The notes beneath the pieces are model-generated. The model searched no databases, was not told the origin of the DNA, and worked only from the letters and a program-made list of their open reading frames with translations. This document shows, one piece after another, positions 7,728 through 16,120 of a stretch of 32,232 nt of DNA. Made by a program: the position numbers and the translations under genes. The first letter of the stretch is position 1, and each line of letters opens with the position of its first letter. Source of the stretch: an uncultured Erysipelotrichaceae bacterium (GTDB taxonomy: Bacteria > Bacillota_I > Bacilli_A > RF39 > UBA660); the NCBI GenBank assembly GCA_902766545.1, contig CACXEC010000053.1, positions 1 to 32,232 on the forward strand. The letters are read 5' to 3'.

Positions 7728-7963
7728 CTTATATACTTTTTTATTAATAATTCAATCTTAGAGAAGTTTTCGCTTGAGAACTTCTCTTTATATTTACTAA
7801 AATCAAACGATTCTTTATTTTTTAAAACATCTTTATAATTATTTTTAATAAAATCATAAGTAAATTCTAATTCTTCTGCGCTTAGATTAATACCATTTTT
7901 TAAAGCAAAATTAGTTATATCTTCACGTCTTAAATTATTTATATATAATTCTATTATATTCAT
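7718..7963 (-). CDS. DUF2624-like (YqfT-like) small protein
   Basis: An 81-residue all-helical protein: NIIELYINNLRREDITNFALKNGINLSAEE, ending FSKIELLIKKYISYL. The layout (short N-terminal helix, a segment about a position used by residues being 'later' in the fold, C-terminal helix) resembles DUF2624/YqfT of Bacillus, as far as I can recall; no function is known for that family. A GGAG Shine-Dalgarno lies about 7 bases before the start on the minus strand. It is read opposite to the pilin genes and overlaps the end of pilin 4 by 10 bases. The hairpin at 7760-7787 lies within its coding sequence. Confidence 0.55.
   Translation of the reverse strand: MNIIELYINNLRREDITNFALKNGINLSAEELEFTYDFIKNNYKDVLKNKESFDFSKYKEKFSSENFSKIELLIKKYISYL
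7760..7787. repeat. Inverted repeat inside the DUF2624-like gene
   Basis: AGAGAAGTT (7760-7768) pairs with AACTTCTCT (7779-7787), followed on the + strand by TTATATTTA. It could end pilin transcripts from the opposite strand, but the T tract is weak and the sequence is fully coding on the minus strand. Confidence 0.35.
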
Positions 7964-8014
7964 ATATTTCTCCTTTATAAGCTTAAATTATCAATTTTAA
8001 GCCATAATAATATT

Positions 8015-9943
8015 ATGAGAAACAAGGGAATAATATTAATCATTTTTGTTAATTTAATTGTTTTTATAAGAGTATGTTCATTAAATATTAATAATAAATA
8101 TATATTATCAGATAATATTTTTGAAGGATTAACCGCTCCTCGTGGAAGAATTCTTGATATTAAAGGTAATATTTTAGTTGATAATATTGGGGTAAAAAGT
8201 TTAATATTTAATCATTTAAATGTCAGTAATAATGAAGTAATTGAAATAAGTAAAATATTAAATGATATTATAGATATTAAAATAAATATTGATGATTATA
8301 ATTATAGGTATTATTACTATGTATTAAATAAAAATAAAATTGACAATTTAGTTTCTTCTTCAATGTTAAAAAAATATGAGGAAAGAAAATTATCATCTAA
8401 AGAATTACTTAATTATAAACTTAGTCTTATAACTGATAAAGAACTTAATAAGATAAGTAAAAAAGAAGCTTATATTTATTATTTACTAACTAATGGATAT
8501 AGTTATGATGATAAAATAATTAAAAAGAATTTAACCGATGAAGAATACATAGAAATTAATAAATTATCTTTACCAGGAATAAGAACTGATATTACATGGG
8601 AAAGAATATATCCATATGGGAGTACTTTAAGAGATGTTTTTGGTAGTGTATCATCATACTCTGAAGGTATCCCTTTTGAACTTAAAGATTATTATTTAAA
8701 TAAGGGATATAAGTTAAATGATAGAGTAGGTATTAATAATTTAGAGTATATTTATGATGATTATTTAAAAGGACAAAAAGCTAAATATAAGCTTATAAAT
8801 AACAAACTAATTAATATTAAAGATGAAGAAAAAGGTAAAGATTTAGTTTTAAGTATTGATATTAATATGCAACAAGAAATAGAAAAAATAATAGAAGAAG
8901 AGATGATTAAAGCTAAAAAAGAATATAATACTAAGTATTATGATTCATCATATATGGTTATTAGTAATCCAAATACAGGAGAAATTATATCTTTAATTGG
9001 TAAAAAGATTAATAAAGATAGTACTTTTAGTGATTATAGTTATTATAATGCGATTTCTTCTTTTACTATTGGAAGTGCAGTTAAAGGAGCATCTATTTCT
9101 GTTGGATATAAATATAATATAATTAATGAAAATACTAAAGTTAAAGATGGATGTGTTAGGTTAAGTAATCAAAATCCTAAATGCTCCTGGAAAACTTTAG
9201 GGTCTTTAAATGATATTGAAGCACTTCGCATGAGTAGTAATTATTTTCAATATTTAATCGCGATTGGTTTAACTGGTAATAAATATAAATCAGGGATAAA
9301 ATTAAATTGTAATAGTGATCATTTTAGTATGTATAGAGATATATTTGCATCTTACGGATTGGGCGTTAAGACGGGAATAGATTTATCAAATGAAAGTACT
9401 GGTCAAAAGGGAAGTACTGTAAGTGATGATTTACTTCTTAACTATTCTATTGGACAATATGATACATATACACCTCTAGAGCTTTCACAGTATATTAATA
9501 CTATTGCAACTGGCAATAGAACAAAGTTATCTTTACTAAAATATGTTTTAAATAACGACGGAAGTATTTACTATGAAAATAAGAATAAAGTTTATAATAA
9601 TGCTCCAATTGATGAATATTATTTAAATAGAATTAGAGAAGGATTTAAAGCAGTAAACAAAAGTGGTACAGGGTATTCTTACACTAATCACAAGTTTAAT
9701 TCAGCTGGAAAAACTGGAACTGCAGAGTCATTCTTAGATACTAATTTAGACGGACAAATAGATACAAAAACGGTTTCAACTTCATATATAATGTATGCTC
9801 CATACGATAATCCATTATTTTCCATGATTATAGTAAGTCCGCATATTAAGTATAAGAATAAAGTAAGTGATTATAAATACCCAATAAATGCTAAAATTAT
9901 GAAAAGAGCTAGTAGCCTAGTTTATGAAACTTTAACAAAATAA
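8015..9943 (+). CDS. Class B penicillin-binding protein (PBP2-like transpeptidase)
   Basis: A 642-residue membrane-anchored DD-transpeptidase that cross-links peptidoglycan, probably partnered with a SEDS glycosyltransferase. One N-terminal membrane segment (residues about 4-22) is followed by the dimerisation domain (APRGRILDIKGNIL at 41-54; FGSVSSYSEGIP; YLNKGYKLNDRVGINNLE). All three catalytic motifs are present: SAVK at 354-357 (SxxK), SSN at 407-409 (SxN) and KTG at 566-568 in AGKTGTAES. The pattern GYKLNDRVG...LE.IYDDYLKG is typical of the Firmicutes PBP2/PbpA elongation group, but a division role is not excluded. No Shine-Dalgarno is visible before the ATG, although the membrane segment begins right after it, so the start is likely correct and the mRNA may be leaderless or nearly so. 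Confidence 0.9.
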   Translation: MRNKGIILIIFVNLIVFIRVCSLNINNKYILSDNIFEGLTAPRGRILDIKGNILVDNIGVKSLIFNHLNVSNNEVIEISKILNDIIDIKINIDDYNYRYYYYVLNKNKIDNLVSSSMLKKYEERKLSSKELLNYKLSLITDKELNKISKKEAYIYYLLTNGYSYDDKIIKKNLTDEEYIEINKLSLPGIRTDITWERIYPYGSTLRDVFGSVSSYSEGIPFELKDYYLNKGYKLNDRVGINNLEYIYDDYLKGQKAKYKLINNKLINIKDEEKGKDLVLSIDINMQQEIEKIIEEEMIKAKKEYNTKYYDSSYMVISNPNTGEIISLIGKKINKDSTFSDYSYYNAISSFTIGSAVKGASISVGYKYNIINENTKVKDGCVRLSNQNPKCSWKTLGSLNDIEALRMSSNYFQYLIAIGLTGNKYKSGIKLNCNSDHFSMYRDIFASYGLGVKTGIDLSNESTGQKGSTVSDDLLLNYSIGQYDTYTPLELSQYINTIATGNRTKLSLLKYVLNNDGSIYYENKNKVYNNAPIDEYYLNRIREGFKAVNKSGTGYSYTNHKFNSAGKTGTAESFLDTNLDGQIDTKTVSTSYIMYAPYDNPLFSMIIVSPHIKYKNKVSDYKYPINAKIMKRASSLVYETLTK

Positions 9944-9970
9944 AAACCATCAAATGATGATTTTTATTTT
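9937..9970. terminator. Bidirectional terminator between convergent genes
   Basis: AAAATAAAAA (9937-9946) pairs with TTTTTATTTT (9961-9970), around an inner CATCA/TGATG helix. A-rich and T-rich arms serve both directions; the hairpin overlaps the stop codons of both the PBP gene and the minus-strand gene. Confidence 0.8.
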
Positions 9971-10824
9971 AATGTAAACGGTTTAGGATCTAATGAATAT
10001 GTAGAATAGTCAATTTCACGTCTATATGGCTCATCTAATAGTAGTTTTAATTCTTCTGCTTTTCTAGTTAAATCTTCAATTTCATCAGTTGATATTAATT
10101 TATGTGAACTACGATCTACCGTAAAACCTCTAGCACGAAGTAACATTTCAATTATGGATGGGCTTAAAGTAGTAAAACCATTTGCGTTATTAATGCCAAG
10201 ATATTTACTACTTATACCAAAATTAAAAGGAACTTCTCCTAAACTTATGAAATGATCTATTAATATGTTAATTTTATCTATTAATGATTTTAAGTAATCA
10301 TCAATACTAGGTATTTTTAATCCAAGTTCTAATGCATGTAAATAAATACCAGCATATTTGTTAATATTATCTTTTAGAAATTTAAGATAGGAAAGTAAGT
10401 TTAAATAATCATTTTGATTATCATTTGCATAAAATTTTCCATTAATTACTGGTTCAGTTGAATGACCATGATTAGATTCTTCAAATACGACTCTATTTCC
10501 TAAATCCATTATTTGTTTACGAGAATATAAATTAAAAGGATATGGTAAATACAATGGCATTTGATATTTTTTAAAAGCATGTTGAGACTGAGTTTCTTTA
10601 CCTTCTTCGCTATAACAAGCACCGTACATAGCGTCAATAATATTATAATTTTTATCTAATAATACTAAAAAATCTTGATCGTATGTTGTTAAACATATAG
10701 TATTTTCATAAACATTAAATGCACTAATCCAAGATAAACCTAATTCCACGCATGCATGCCTAAATTTCTCATCATTTGTTATTTCAATTCTTTTTTCTGA
10801 CATATTGGTATTATTTTTTTCCAT
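9964..10824 (-). CDS. Unrecognised 286-residue protein
   Basis: I do not recognise this protein. It has no signal peptide or membrane helix and looks like a soluble alpha/beta N-terminal half (SWISAFNVYENTICLTTYDQDFLVLLD, then a segment with MYGACYSEEGKETQ and LYLPYPFNLYSRKQ) followed by a helical C-terminal half (DYLKSLIDKINILIDHFISLG, SPSIIEMLLRARGF and a Lys/Glu-rich helix). The ATG at 10824 is preferred over the in-frame TTG 12 bases upstream, because GGAGG lies 5 bases before the ATG and overlaps the TTG form. It has its own promoter and shares a bidirectional terminator with the PBP gene. It is one of only two minus-strand genes here and appears monocistronic. Function unknown. Confidence 0.75.
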   Translation of the reverse strand: MEKNNTNMSEKRIEITNDEKFRHACVELGLSWISAFNVYENTICLTTYDQDFLVLLDKNYNIIDAMYGACYSEEGKETQSQHAFKKYQMPLYLPYPFNLYSRKQIMDLGNRVVFEESNHGHSTEPVINGKFYANDNQNDYLNLLSYLKFLKDNINKYAGIYLHALELGLKIPSIDDYLKSLIDKINILIDHFISLGEVPFNFGISSKYLGINNANGFTTLSPSIIEMLLRARGFTVDRSSHKLISTDEIEDLTRKAEELKLLLDEPYRREIDYSTYSLDPKPFTLK

Positions 10825-10849
10825 TTTAACCTCCAATTAATTGTGATTT

Positions 10850-10878
10850 ATCTTATCATTATTATTTTTTTAAGTCAA
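10850..10878 (-). promoter_or_regulatory. Promoter of the unrecognised minus-strand gene
   Basis: Read on the minus strand: TTGACT (+ strand 10873-10878), a 17-bp spacer and TAAGAT (+ strand 10850-10855), about 25 bases before the ATG. Confidence 0.55.
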
Positions 10879-10913
10879 TAAATCTATTGATTAAAATTAC
10901 TAAATATTAGGTA

Positions 10914-10943
10914 TTGATTAAGTTTTATTTAATATGATATAAT
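10914..10943 (+). promoter_or_regulatory. Promoter of rpmG-efp
   Basis: TTGATT (10914-10919), an 18-bp spacer and TATAAT (10938-10943), preceded by TG (extended -10 TGATATAAT). Confidence 0.75.
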
Positions 10944-10971
10944 ACCTATGTTTGAAGAGGAGGAAATATAA

Positions 10972-11139
10972 ATGGCTAAAAAGAATGAAAATCGTGAAAG
11001 AATTGAATTAAAATGTTCAGTATGTGGTAATTTTATTAGACCAACTGAAAAAAATAAAGCTAACACTCCAGATAAGTTAGAAATTAAAAAGTTCTGTAAA
11101 ACTTGCGGAAAAGTTCAAGTATTTAAAGAAAAGAAATAG
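10972..11139 (+). CDS. rpmG: 50S ribosomal protein L33
   Basis: A 55-residue protein of the large ribosomal subunit: MAKKNENRERIELKCSVCGN, then the characteristic KNKANTPDKLEIKKFC. Both zinc-binding CxxC pairs are present (Cys15/Cys18 and Cys42/Cys45), so this is the zinc-containing form. A strong GAGGAGG ribosome binding site lies upstream of the ATG. It is followed by efp with 11 bases between and no terminator, so the two translation genes form one operon. The N-terminus carries a few more charged residues than usual, which is unremarkable. Confidence 0.93.
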   Translation: MAKKNENRERIELKCSVCGNFIRPTEKNKANTPDKLEIKKFCKTCGKVQVFKEKK

Positions 11140-11150
11140 GAAGGTAAACT

Positions 11151-11711
11151 ATGAACGTTAATATAAATGATATTAAAAATGGTATGACTTTAATCTTAGA
11201 TGGTAAATTAGTTATGATTGTTGACTTTCAACATGTTAAACCAGGTAAAGGTCCTGCTTTCGTTAGAATTAAATATCGTGATTTAAAAACTGGTTCTACT
11301 ATTGAAGATACTTTTAATACCAATTTAAAACTAGAAAAAGCTCATGTTGATAAACTTCCTATGCAGTTTCTATATAAAGATGGATCTAATTATGTCTTTA
11401 TGAATACAGAAGATTATTCTCAAATGGAAGTTGATGAAAGTGTAGTTGGCGATAATGCTAAATTCTTAAAAGAAGGTTTAGAAATTCAAATCCAAATGTA
11501 TAATGGTACTATTTTAGGTTTAGTTCTTCCTGAAAAAGTTGAATATGAAATTATTGAGACTACTGATGCAGTTAAAGGTAATACTACTAATAATGCCCAA
11601 AAAGATGCTACTATTGAAACTGGATATACTATAAAAGTTCCAATGTTTATATCTCAAGGAGAAAAAATTATAGTAACTACTGCTGATGGTAAATACTCAT
11701 CTAGAGCTTAA
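11151..11711 (+). CDS. efp: Translation elongation factor P
   Basis: A 186-residue three-domain EF-P, which binds ribosomes stalled at polyproline and promotes peptide bond formation. The N-terminal KOW-like domain has the loop HVKPGKGPAFVRIKYRDLKTG, with Lys33 at the tip where the modified Lys sits in other EF-Ps; the modification enzyme is not in the window. The OB-fold domains contain MNTEDYSQMEV and, at the end, the family signature VPMFISQGEKIIVTTADGKYSSRA. Length matches the family. AGGAAGG lies 6 bases before the ATG. It is co-transcribed with rpmG and ends at a terminator. Confidence 0.96.
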   Translation: MNVNINDIKNGMTLILDGKLVMIVDFQHVKPGKGPAFVRIKYRDLKTGSTIEDTFNTNLKLEKAHVDKLPMQFLYKDGSNYVFMNTEDYSQMEVDESVVGDNAKFLKEGLEIQIQMYNGTILGLVLPEKVEYEIIETTDAVKGNTTNNAQKDATIETGYTIKVPMFISQGEKIIVTTADGKYSSRA

Positions 11712-11721
11712 ATAAATTTAT

Positions 11722-11753
11722 AAATATAGATAAAATATTATCTATATTTTTTT
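11722..11753 (+). terminator. Terminator of rpmG-efp
   Basis: AAATATAGATAA (11722-11733), AATA loop, TTATCTATATTT (11738-11749): a perfect 12-bp stem with a T run. Confidence 0.9.
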
Positions 11754-11759
11754 ATGCTA

Positions 11760-11768
11760 TGATATAAT
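11760..11768 (+). promoter_or_regulatory. Extended -10 promoter of the flavoprotein gene
   Basis: TGATATAAT, with perfect TATAAT at 11763-11768, directly after the efp terminator and 18 bases before the start codon. Confidence 0.65.
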
Positions 11769-11786
11769 AATTATTGTGGTGAAAAT

Positions 11787-13229
11787 ATGAAATATGATTT
11801 AATTGTAATTGGCATGGGACCTAGTGCAGTGTTTTTAGCCTATGAACTAATACAAAAGAATAAAGCTAAAAATGTTTTATTAATTGATCAAGGTAAGAGT
11901 GTTGAAAACAGATATTGTCCAATGGAAAAAGCCGGAAAATGTTTAAAATGTAAACCATATTGTAATATAACATGTGGTTTTTCAGGTGCTGGTGCTTTTT
12001 CTGATGGTAAACTTAATTCATATCATTTATCATCAAGAGATAAAGATGGAAAAATATATTTAGGTGGTAATGGTGGAGGATATTTTAGAGAATATTACTC
12101 AGAAGATGAATTAAATGAATTATTAACTTATACCGATAATATTTATTTAAAATTTGGCGCTGATCCTAAGCTTAAAGGAACTGAACATATCGAAGAAATA
12201 AAGAAATTACAAGAAAAAGCATTCAAGAATAATTTAAACTTGGTATCTTTTCCAATTAGACATCTAGGAACGGAAAAAGCTCATATATTATATGGAGAAA
12301 TTGAAAAATACTTAAAAGAGCATAATATTAATATGATGTTTGAAACTGAAGTAAAAGATTTAATAATAAAAAATAATACTATCAAAGGCGTTAAAGTTCA
12401 TCATATTAAAGAAAATATAGATGAAGAACTATTAAGTGATAAAGTTGTTATTGCTGTTGGTAGAAAAGGAGCATCATGGCTTAGTGAAATGTGTGAAAAA
12501 CATAACATAGCTACCAAAATAGGTAGTGTTGATATTGGAATTCGTTATGAGCTTCCAAATAAAGTAATGGCAAAGATTAATGAATATATGTATGAAGGAA
12601 AGTTTATAGGAAGACCATACCCATATGGTGATAAGGTAAGAACATTCTGTCAAAATCCAAGTGTATTTGTATCCGCTGAAGTTTATGATAATGGACTTAC
12701 TTTAGTAAATGGTCACTCATATAAAGATCGTAAAAGTGAAAATACTAACTTAGCTATTTTAGTATCTCACAACTTTACTTATCCATTTGATAAACCAATT
12801 GAATATGGTGAAAATGTAGCTCAAAACTTAAATAGGTTAGGTGGAAATGCTATAATGGTTCAAAGACTTGGCGATATATATCGTGGAAGACGTACATGGG
12901 AAGAAGATTTAAAAAATAATTCTGTTCGTCCTACCTTAAAAGGTGCTGTAGCTGGAGATTTAACATATGGTTTAGGTTATCGTACTATGACCGATATTTT
13001 GCAGTTTATTAAAGATGTCGATAAAGTAGTAGAAGGTTTTGCTAATCCAGATAATTTATTATATGGACCTGAAATAAAATTTTATAGTAATGAAATTATT
13101 TTAGATAAAGACTTTATGACAAGTATAAAAGGATTATATTCTATTGGTGATGGTGGAGGCCTTACAACTGGACTTATGATGGCATCATGCTCAGGCGTCC
13201 AAATGGCTAGAATTCTATGCAAAAAGTAG
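11787..13229 (+). CDS. COG2509-type FAD-dependent dehydrogenase
   Basis: A 480-residue soluble flavoprotein. The N-terminus has a Rossmann dinucleotide fold (DLIVIGMGPSAVFLAYELI, then VLLIDQG), and a second FAD-contacting element lies near the end (LYSIGDGGGLTTGLMMASCSG). Between residues 44 and 63 are five Cys (44, 52, 55, 59, 63) followed by GFSGAGAFSDGKL; this Cys cluster plus GAGAFSDGK is typical of the uncharacterised COG2509 family. The substrate is unknown; the cysteines could bind metal or take part in redox chemistry, which is inference. GTGGTGA provides the ribosome binding site. Monocistronic, between two terminators. Confidence 0.8.
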   Translation: MKYDLIVIGMGPSAVFLAYELIQKNKAKNVLLIDQGKSVENRYCPMEKAGKCLKCKPYCNITCGFSGAGAFSDGKLNSYHLSSRDKDGKIYLGGNGGGYFREYYSEDELNELLTYTDNIYLKFGADPKLKGTEHIEEIKKLQEKAFKNNLNLVSFPIRHLGTEKAHILYGEIEKYLKEHNINMMFETEVKDLIIKNNTIKGVKVHHIKENIDEELLSDKVVIAVGRKGASWLSEMCEKHNIATKIGSVDIGIRYELPNKVMAKINEYMYEGKFIGRPYPYGDKVRTFCQNPSVFVSAEVYDNGLTLVNGHSYKDRKSENTNLAILVSHNFTYPFDKPIEYGENVAQNLNRLGGNAIMVQRLGDIYRGRRTWEEDLKNNSVRPTLKGAVAGDLTYGLGYRTMTDILQFIKDVDKVVEGFANPDNLLYGPEIKFYSNEIILDKDFMTSIKGLYSIGDGGGLTTGLMMASCSGVQMARILCKK

Positions 13230-13249
13230 TATGATAAACTACTTTTTTT
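13221..13249 (+). terminator. Terminator of the flavoprotein gene
   Basis: AAAAAGTAGT (13221-13230), a 7-base loop, ACTACTTTTT (13238-13247) and a T run; it overlaps the stop codon. Confidence 0.88.
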
Positions 13250-13252
13250 GTG

Positions 13253-13281
13253 TTGAAAAAGAAGAGCATTTGATTTATAAT
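13253..13281 (+). promoter_or_regulatory. Promoter of the Tad operon
   Basis: TTGAAA (13253-13258), a 17-bp spacer and TATAAT (13276-13281); start near 13288, with AGGAG about 27 bases before the first ATG's end. Confidence 0.8.
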
Positions 13282-13315
13282 TAAATAGAATAGATAAGTA
13301 TGTATAGGAGAATAT

Positions 13316-13663
13316 ATGAATAAGAAAGGGCAAGCTTTAGTTGAATTTATCATTATTATTCCAATAGTTGTTTTTATGATTCTTGCTATTATTGATTTCA
13401 TGATGATATTTAGTAATAAAAACAAATTGGAAAGTAAAATGAATGATGTTATCGTATTATATAAAAAAGATAAAACTTCAATGGATATAATTGATTATTT
13501 AAATAAAGATTTAAAGGGCGTAACTTATTCATCTAAAAGTGATAATAAATATACTTATCTTGAAATTAAAATGAATTATAGTTTTGTAACTCCGGGAATG
13601 GATAAGATTCTTGGTAAAAAATATGAGATTAAATGTGAAAGAGTGATTTTAAATGAACAGTAA
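13316..13663 (+). CDS. TadE-like pseudopilin
   Basis: A 115-residue protein. The N-terminus MNKKGQALVEFIIIIPIVVF is the TadE signature: a short basic leader, G|QALVEF and one membrane helix (residues about 8-28). TadE/TadF are minor pseudopilins of tight-adherence (Tad) systems, processed by a TadV-type peptidase and placed in the cytoplasmic membrane. The rest (KLESKMNDVIVLYKKDK, then YLEIKMNYSF) would lie outside the cell. AGGAG lies 6-7 bases upstream. It is the first gene of a tightly packed operon; its end overlaps the next start by 11 bases. Confidence 0.82.
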   Translation: MNKKGQALVEFIIIIPIVVFMILAIIDFMMIFSNKNKLESKMNDVIVLYKKDKTSMDIIDYLNKDLKGVTYSSKSDNKYTYLEIKMNYSFVTPGMDKILGKKYEIKCERVILNEQ

Positions 13664-14039
13664 AGGTCAAAGTTCTTCAATATTTATCATAATTATTCCT
13701 ATTATTATTGTTGCTTTAGCGTTTATTTATGATAATGCTATGATGGTTGTAACAACTAATAGATATAAATCAGTTACTAAAGATATTATTAAAGAAGTAT
13801 TAGTAAATAGTTATGATGATAAAGAAACTATTGTTAAAGATTTATTTGAAAAAAATAAGTATGAAACAGAACAGTTATCAGTTGAATACGATGGTACTAA
13901 TTTAAAAGTATATAATATTCACTCTTATCCAAGCATCTTTGGTATTGTTTTTGGTGTCAAAAAGTATCGAGCAGAAGTATATTTATCTGGACACTTAGAG
14001 AATAACGAAGTTGTTATTGAAGAAGTAGAAGAGGATTAA
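13653..14039 (+). CDS. TadE/TadF-like membrane protein
   Basis: A 128-residue protein with a leader MNSKGQSSS and a single hydrophobic helix (IFIIIIPIIIVALAFIY), like a second TadE/TadF-type pseudopilin. The residue after GQ is Ser rather than the usual Ala, and no Glu is found at position 5 of the predicted mature form, so processing is less sure than for its neighbour. The outer part (VKDLFEKNKYETEQLSVEYDG) ends in an acidic tail. It overlaps the upstream gene by 11 bases and ends one base before the ATPase start, so it is translationally coupled on both sides. Confidence 0.65.
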   Translation: MNSKGQSSSIFIIIIPIIIVALAFIYDNAMMVVTTNRYKSVTKDIIKEVLVNSYDDKETIVKDLFEKNKYETEQLSVEYDGTNLKVYNIHSYPSIFGIVFGVKKYRAEVYLSGHLENNEVVIEEVEED

Positions 14040-14040
14040 T

Positions 14041-14790
14041 ATGGCAAAGGGGAAAGTTGTTTGCATTTATGGTGCAAAAGGTGGTATTGGCAAAAGTACA
14101 TTTACATTAAATTTAGCTGGAGTTATATCTAATATAAAAAAGAAAGTACTTATTTTAGATTTTGACTTATCTAATGGAGCAATTGCTTGTTCTTTAAATT
14201 CAAATATTAATAAAACCATATTTAACTTTTGTGAAGACTATGCTAATAATCGCTTTAGTGATATGGAAAATTATATAAATAGTTACAATGAGAATATTGA
14301 TTTTATATCAAGCCCTAAAGATCCTAGACAAGCAAATAAAATTGATATAAAACTCTTAGATGTTTTAATTGACAAATGCGCATATAAATATGATTGTATT
14401 TTAATTGATACATCATATGTCTTAGATGAGGTAAATGTCTTTGCTTTAGATAAGAGTGATAATATTTTGTTTATGACTACTAATGATATAGTAGCGCTAA
14501 AGAATTTAAAAAACGTTTTAAATATAATGAATGATAATGATTTTAAAAATTATAAAATAATACTTAATAATAGTGTTTATCCTAGTAAAGATTACTTTTC
14601 TTTATTCGATCTTAAAAGTATTTTAAATAATAATATTGATTATATAATTAGTTCATCATTTTATTATAAAAAAATGGATAATTTAATTATTAATGGAGAA
14701 ATAGCCACTTTAAAGTATAATAATTTTAATGATTACAAGATATTTGAGCTTATTGCTAATGATGTTTTAAAGGAGGGTAAAGATGAGTAA
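14041..14790 (+). CDS. tadZ: TadZ/CpaE-like ParA/MinD-family ATPase
   Basis: A 249-residue P-loop ATPase with the deviant Walker A GAKGGIGKST (residues 11-20, signature Lys13), the switch-like LILDFDLSNG and CILIDTSYVLDE. In Tad systems TadZ/CpaE is the MinD-like protein that positions the apparatus at a cell site. It lacks the N-terminal receiver-like domain of longer CpaE proteins, so it is a minimal form. Its place between the TadE-like genes and the TadA motor supports the role over a plasmid-partition ParA; no parB is adjacent. It overlaps tadA by 8 bases. Confidence 0.78.
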   Translation: MAKGKVVCIYGAKGGIGKSTFTLNLAGVISNIKKKVLILDFDLSNGAIACSLNSNINKTIFNFCEDYANNRFSDMENYINSYNENIDFISSPKDPRQANKIDIKLLDVLIDKCAYKYDCILIDTSYVLDEVNVFALDKSDNILFMTTNDIVALKNLKNVLNIMNDNDFKNYKIILNNSVYPSKDYFSLFDLKSILNNNIDYIISSSFYYKKMDNLIINGEIATLKYNNFNDYKIFELIANDVLKEGKDE

Positions 14791-16102
14791 GTCACTAATT
14801 GAAGATTTTGATTTTAAAACTAAAAAATCTTCTGAAATTAAAAATGATTACGATGTTTTTCCTGATAAAAAACTATTAGATGAACTAAGAAAAAAGATTA
14901 TTGAGCATTTAATTGATCAAGAGCTTCCTGAAAATAAAGATTTAAATGAATTTATTAATGAAAATATTGATGAATGCTTAGAAGGTTATGATTTAACAAA
15001 TTTAGAACGTAGTCATATATTTAATTTAATAGATGATGAAATTAATGGGTATGGTCCCATTAGTGAACTATTAAATGATAGTAATATTACAGAAATAATG
15101 GTTAATGGGCCTAAAGATGTTTATGTAGAAATAGAAGGAAAACTAATTAAAGATAATTCGATTTCTTTTATTAATGATGAACACATTATTAGAACGATGC
15201 AAAGATTAATTCAGCCTCTTGGTCGTACAATAGATTCTTCTAACCCTATGGTTGATTCAAGACTTGCTGATGGTTCAAGAATTAATGCTGTAATACCTCC
15301 TCTTAGTGTTAAGGGGCCAGTTATTACAATTCGTAAGTTTAAAAGAAATATGACTAGTATTGATGATTTACTTAGAGTTGGTTCCCTAACTGCTGAAATG
15401 GCAACATTTTTAGAGGGCGCTGTAAAGGGTAAATTAAATATAATTGTTTGCGGAGGAACTGGTAGTGGTAAAACAACTCTATTAAATATTTTAAGTAGCT
15501 TTATAGGAAATGATGAACGTATTATTACTATTGAGGATGCTGCCGAATTAAAACTTGAACAAGAACATGTTATAAGTTTAGAAACAAGAACTGTAAATTA
15601 TAACAATGGTAGTGAAGTATCTGTACGTGACTTAGTAATTAATGCCCTTCGTATGAGACCCGATCGTATTGTTGTTGGAGAATGCCGTGGAAAAGAGGCT
15701 TTTGATATGCTTCAAGCTATGAACACTGGTCATGATGGATCTCTTACAACTCTTCATGCTAATGGACCGATGGATGCTTTAAATAGATTAGAAACAATGG
15801 TTTTAATGAGCGGTATTGATATTCCAATCATGGCAATTCGTGAATATATTGAAAATGCAATTGACTTAGTTATAAATATTCAAAGAATGCATGATGGAAA
15901 AAGAAAAATAGTAAGCATTAGTGAAGTAGTTGGTATTGATAATGGTATGATAAAACTATCACCAATATTTGAATTTGTTCAAAAAGGATTAACTTCATCT
16001 GGAGAAGAAGATGGAGAATATCAAAAATGTGCTAAAAAACCATTTATTTATGAAAGATTAAAATCAAGAGGAATAACTGAAATAGAAAAAATTTTTAAAT
16101 AA
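14783..16102 (+). CDS. tadA: Tad secretion/pilus assembly ATPase (TadA/CpaF)
   Basis: A 439-residue hexameric motor ATPase of the type II/IV secretion superfamily, acting on the cytoplasmic side of the membrane to drive pilus assembly. Motifs in order: the N-terminal domain with YGPISELLNDSNITEIMVNG (90-109), Walker A GGTGSGKTT (224-232), Asp box IITIEDAAEL (247-256), Walker B RIVVGECRG (295-303) and His box GHDGSLTTLHAN (316-327). These are typical of the CpaF/TadA branch, whose length they match. AAGGAGGG lies before the ATG. The gene starts within the end of tadZ and is followed by the membrane proteins tadB and tadC. Confidence 0.93.
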   Translation: MSKSLIEDFDFKTKKSSEIKNDYDVFPDKKLLDELRKKIIEHLIDQELPENKDLNEFINENIDECLEGYDLTNLERSHIFNLIDDEINGYGPISELLNDSNITEIMVNGPKDVYVEIEGKLIKDNSISFINDEHIIRTMQRLIQPLGRTIDSSNPMVDSRLADGSRINAVIPPLSVKGPVITIRKFKRNMTSIDDLLRVGSLTAEMATFLEGAVKGKLNIIVCGGTGSGKTTLLNILSSFIGNDERIITIEDAAELKLEQEHVISLETRTVNYNNGSEVSVRDLVINALRMRPDRIVVGECRGKEAFDMLQAMNTGHDGSLTTLHANGPMDALNRLETMVLMSGIDIPIMAIREYIENAIDLVINIQRMHDGKRKIVSISEVVGIDNGMIKLSPIFEFVQKGLTSSGEEDGEYQKCAKKPFIYERLKSRGITEIEKIFK

Positions 16103-16120
16103 TAACGAAAGGAGGTTTAT

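Noticed and set aside
14041..14790. Plasmid partition ParA
   Set aside because: No ParB or parS nearby, and it lies inside a Tad operon with overlaps to tadA.
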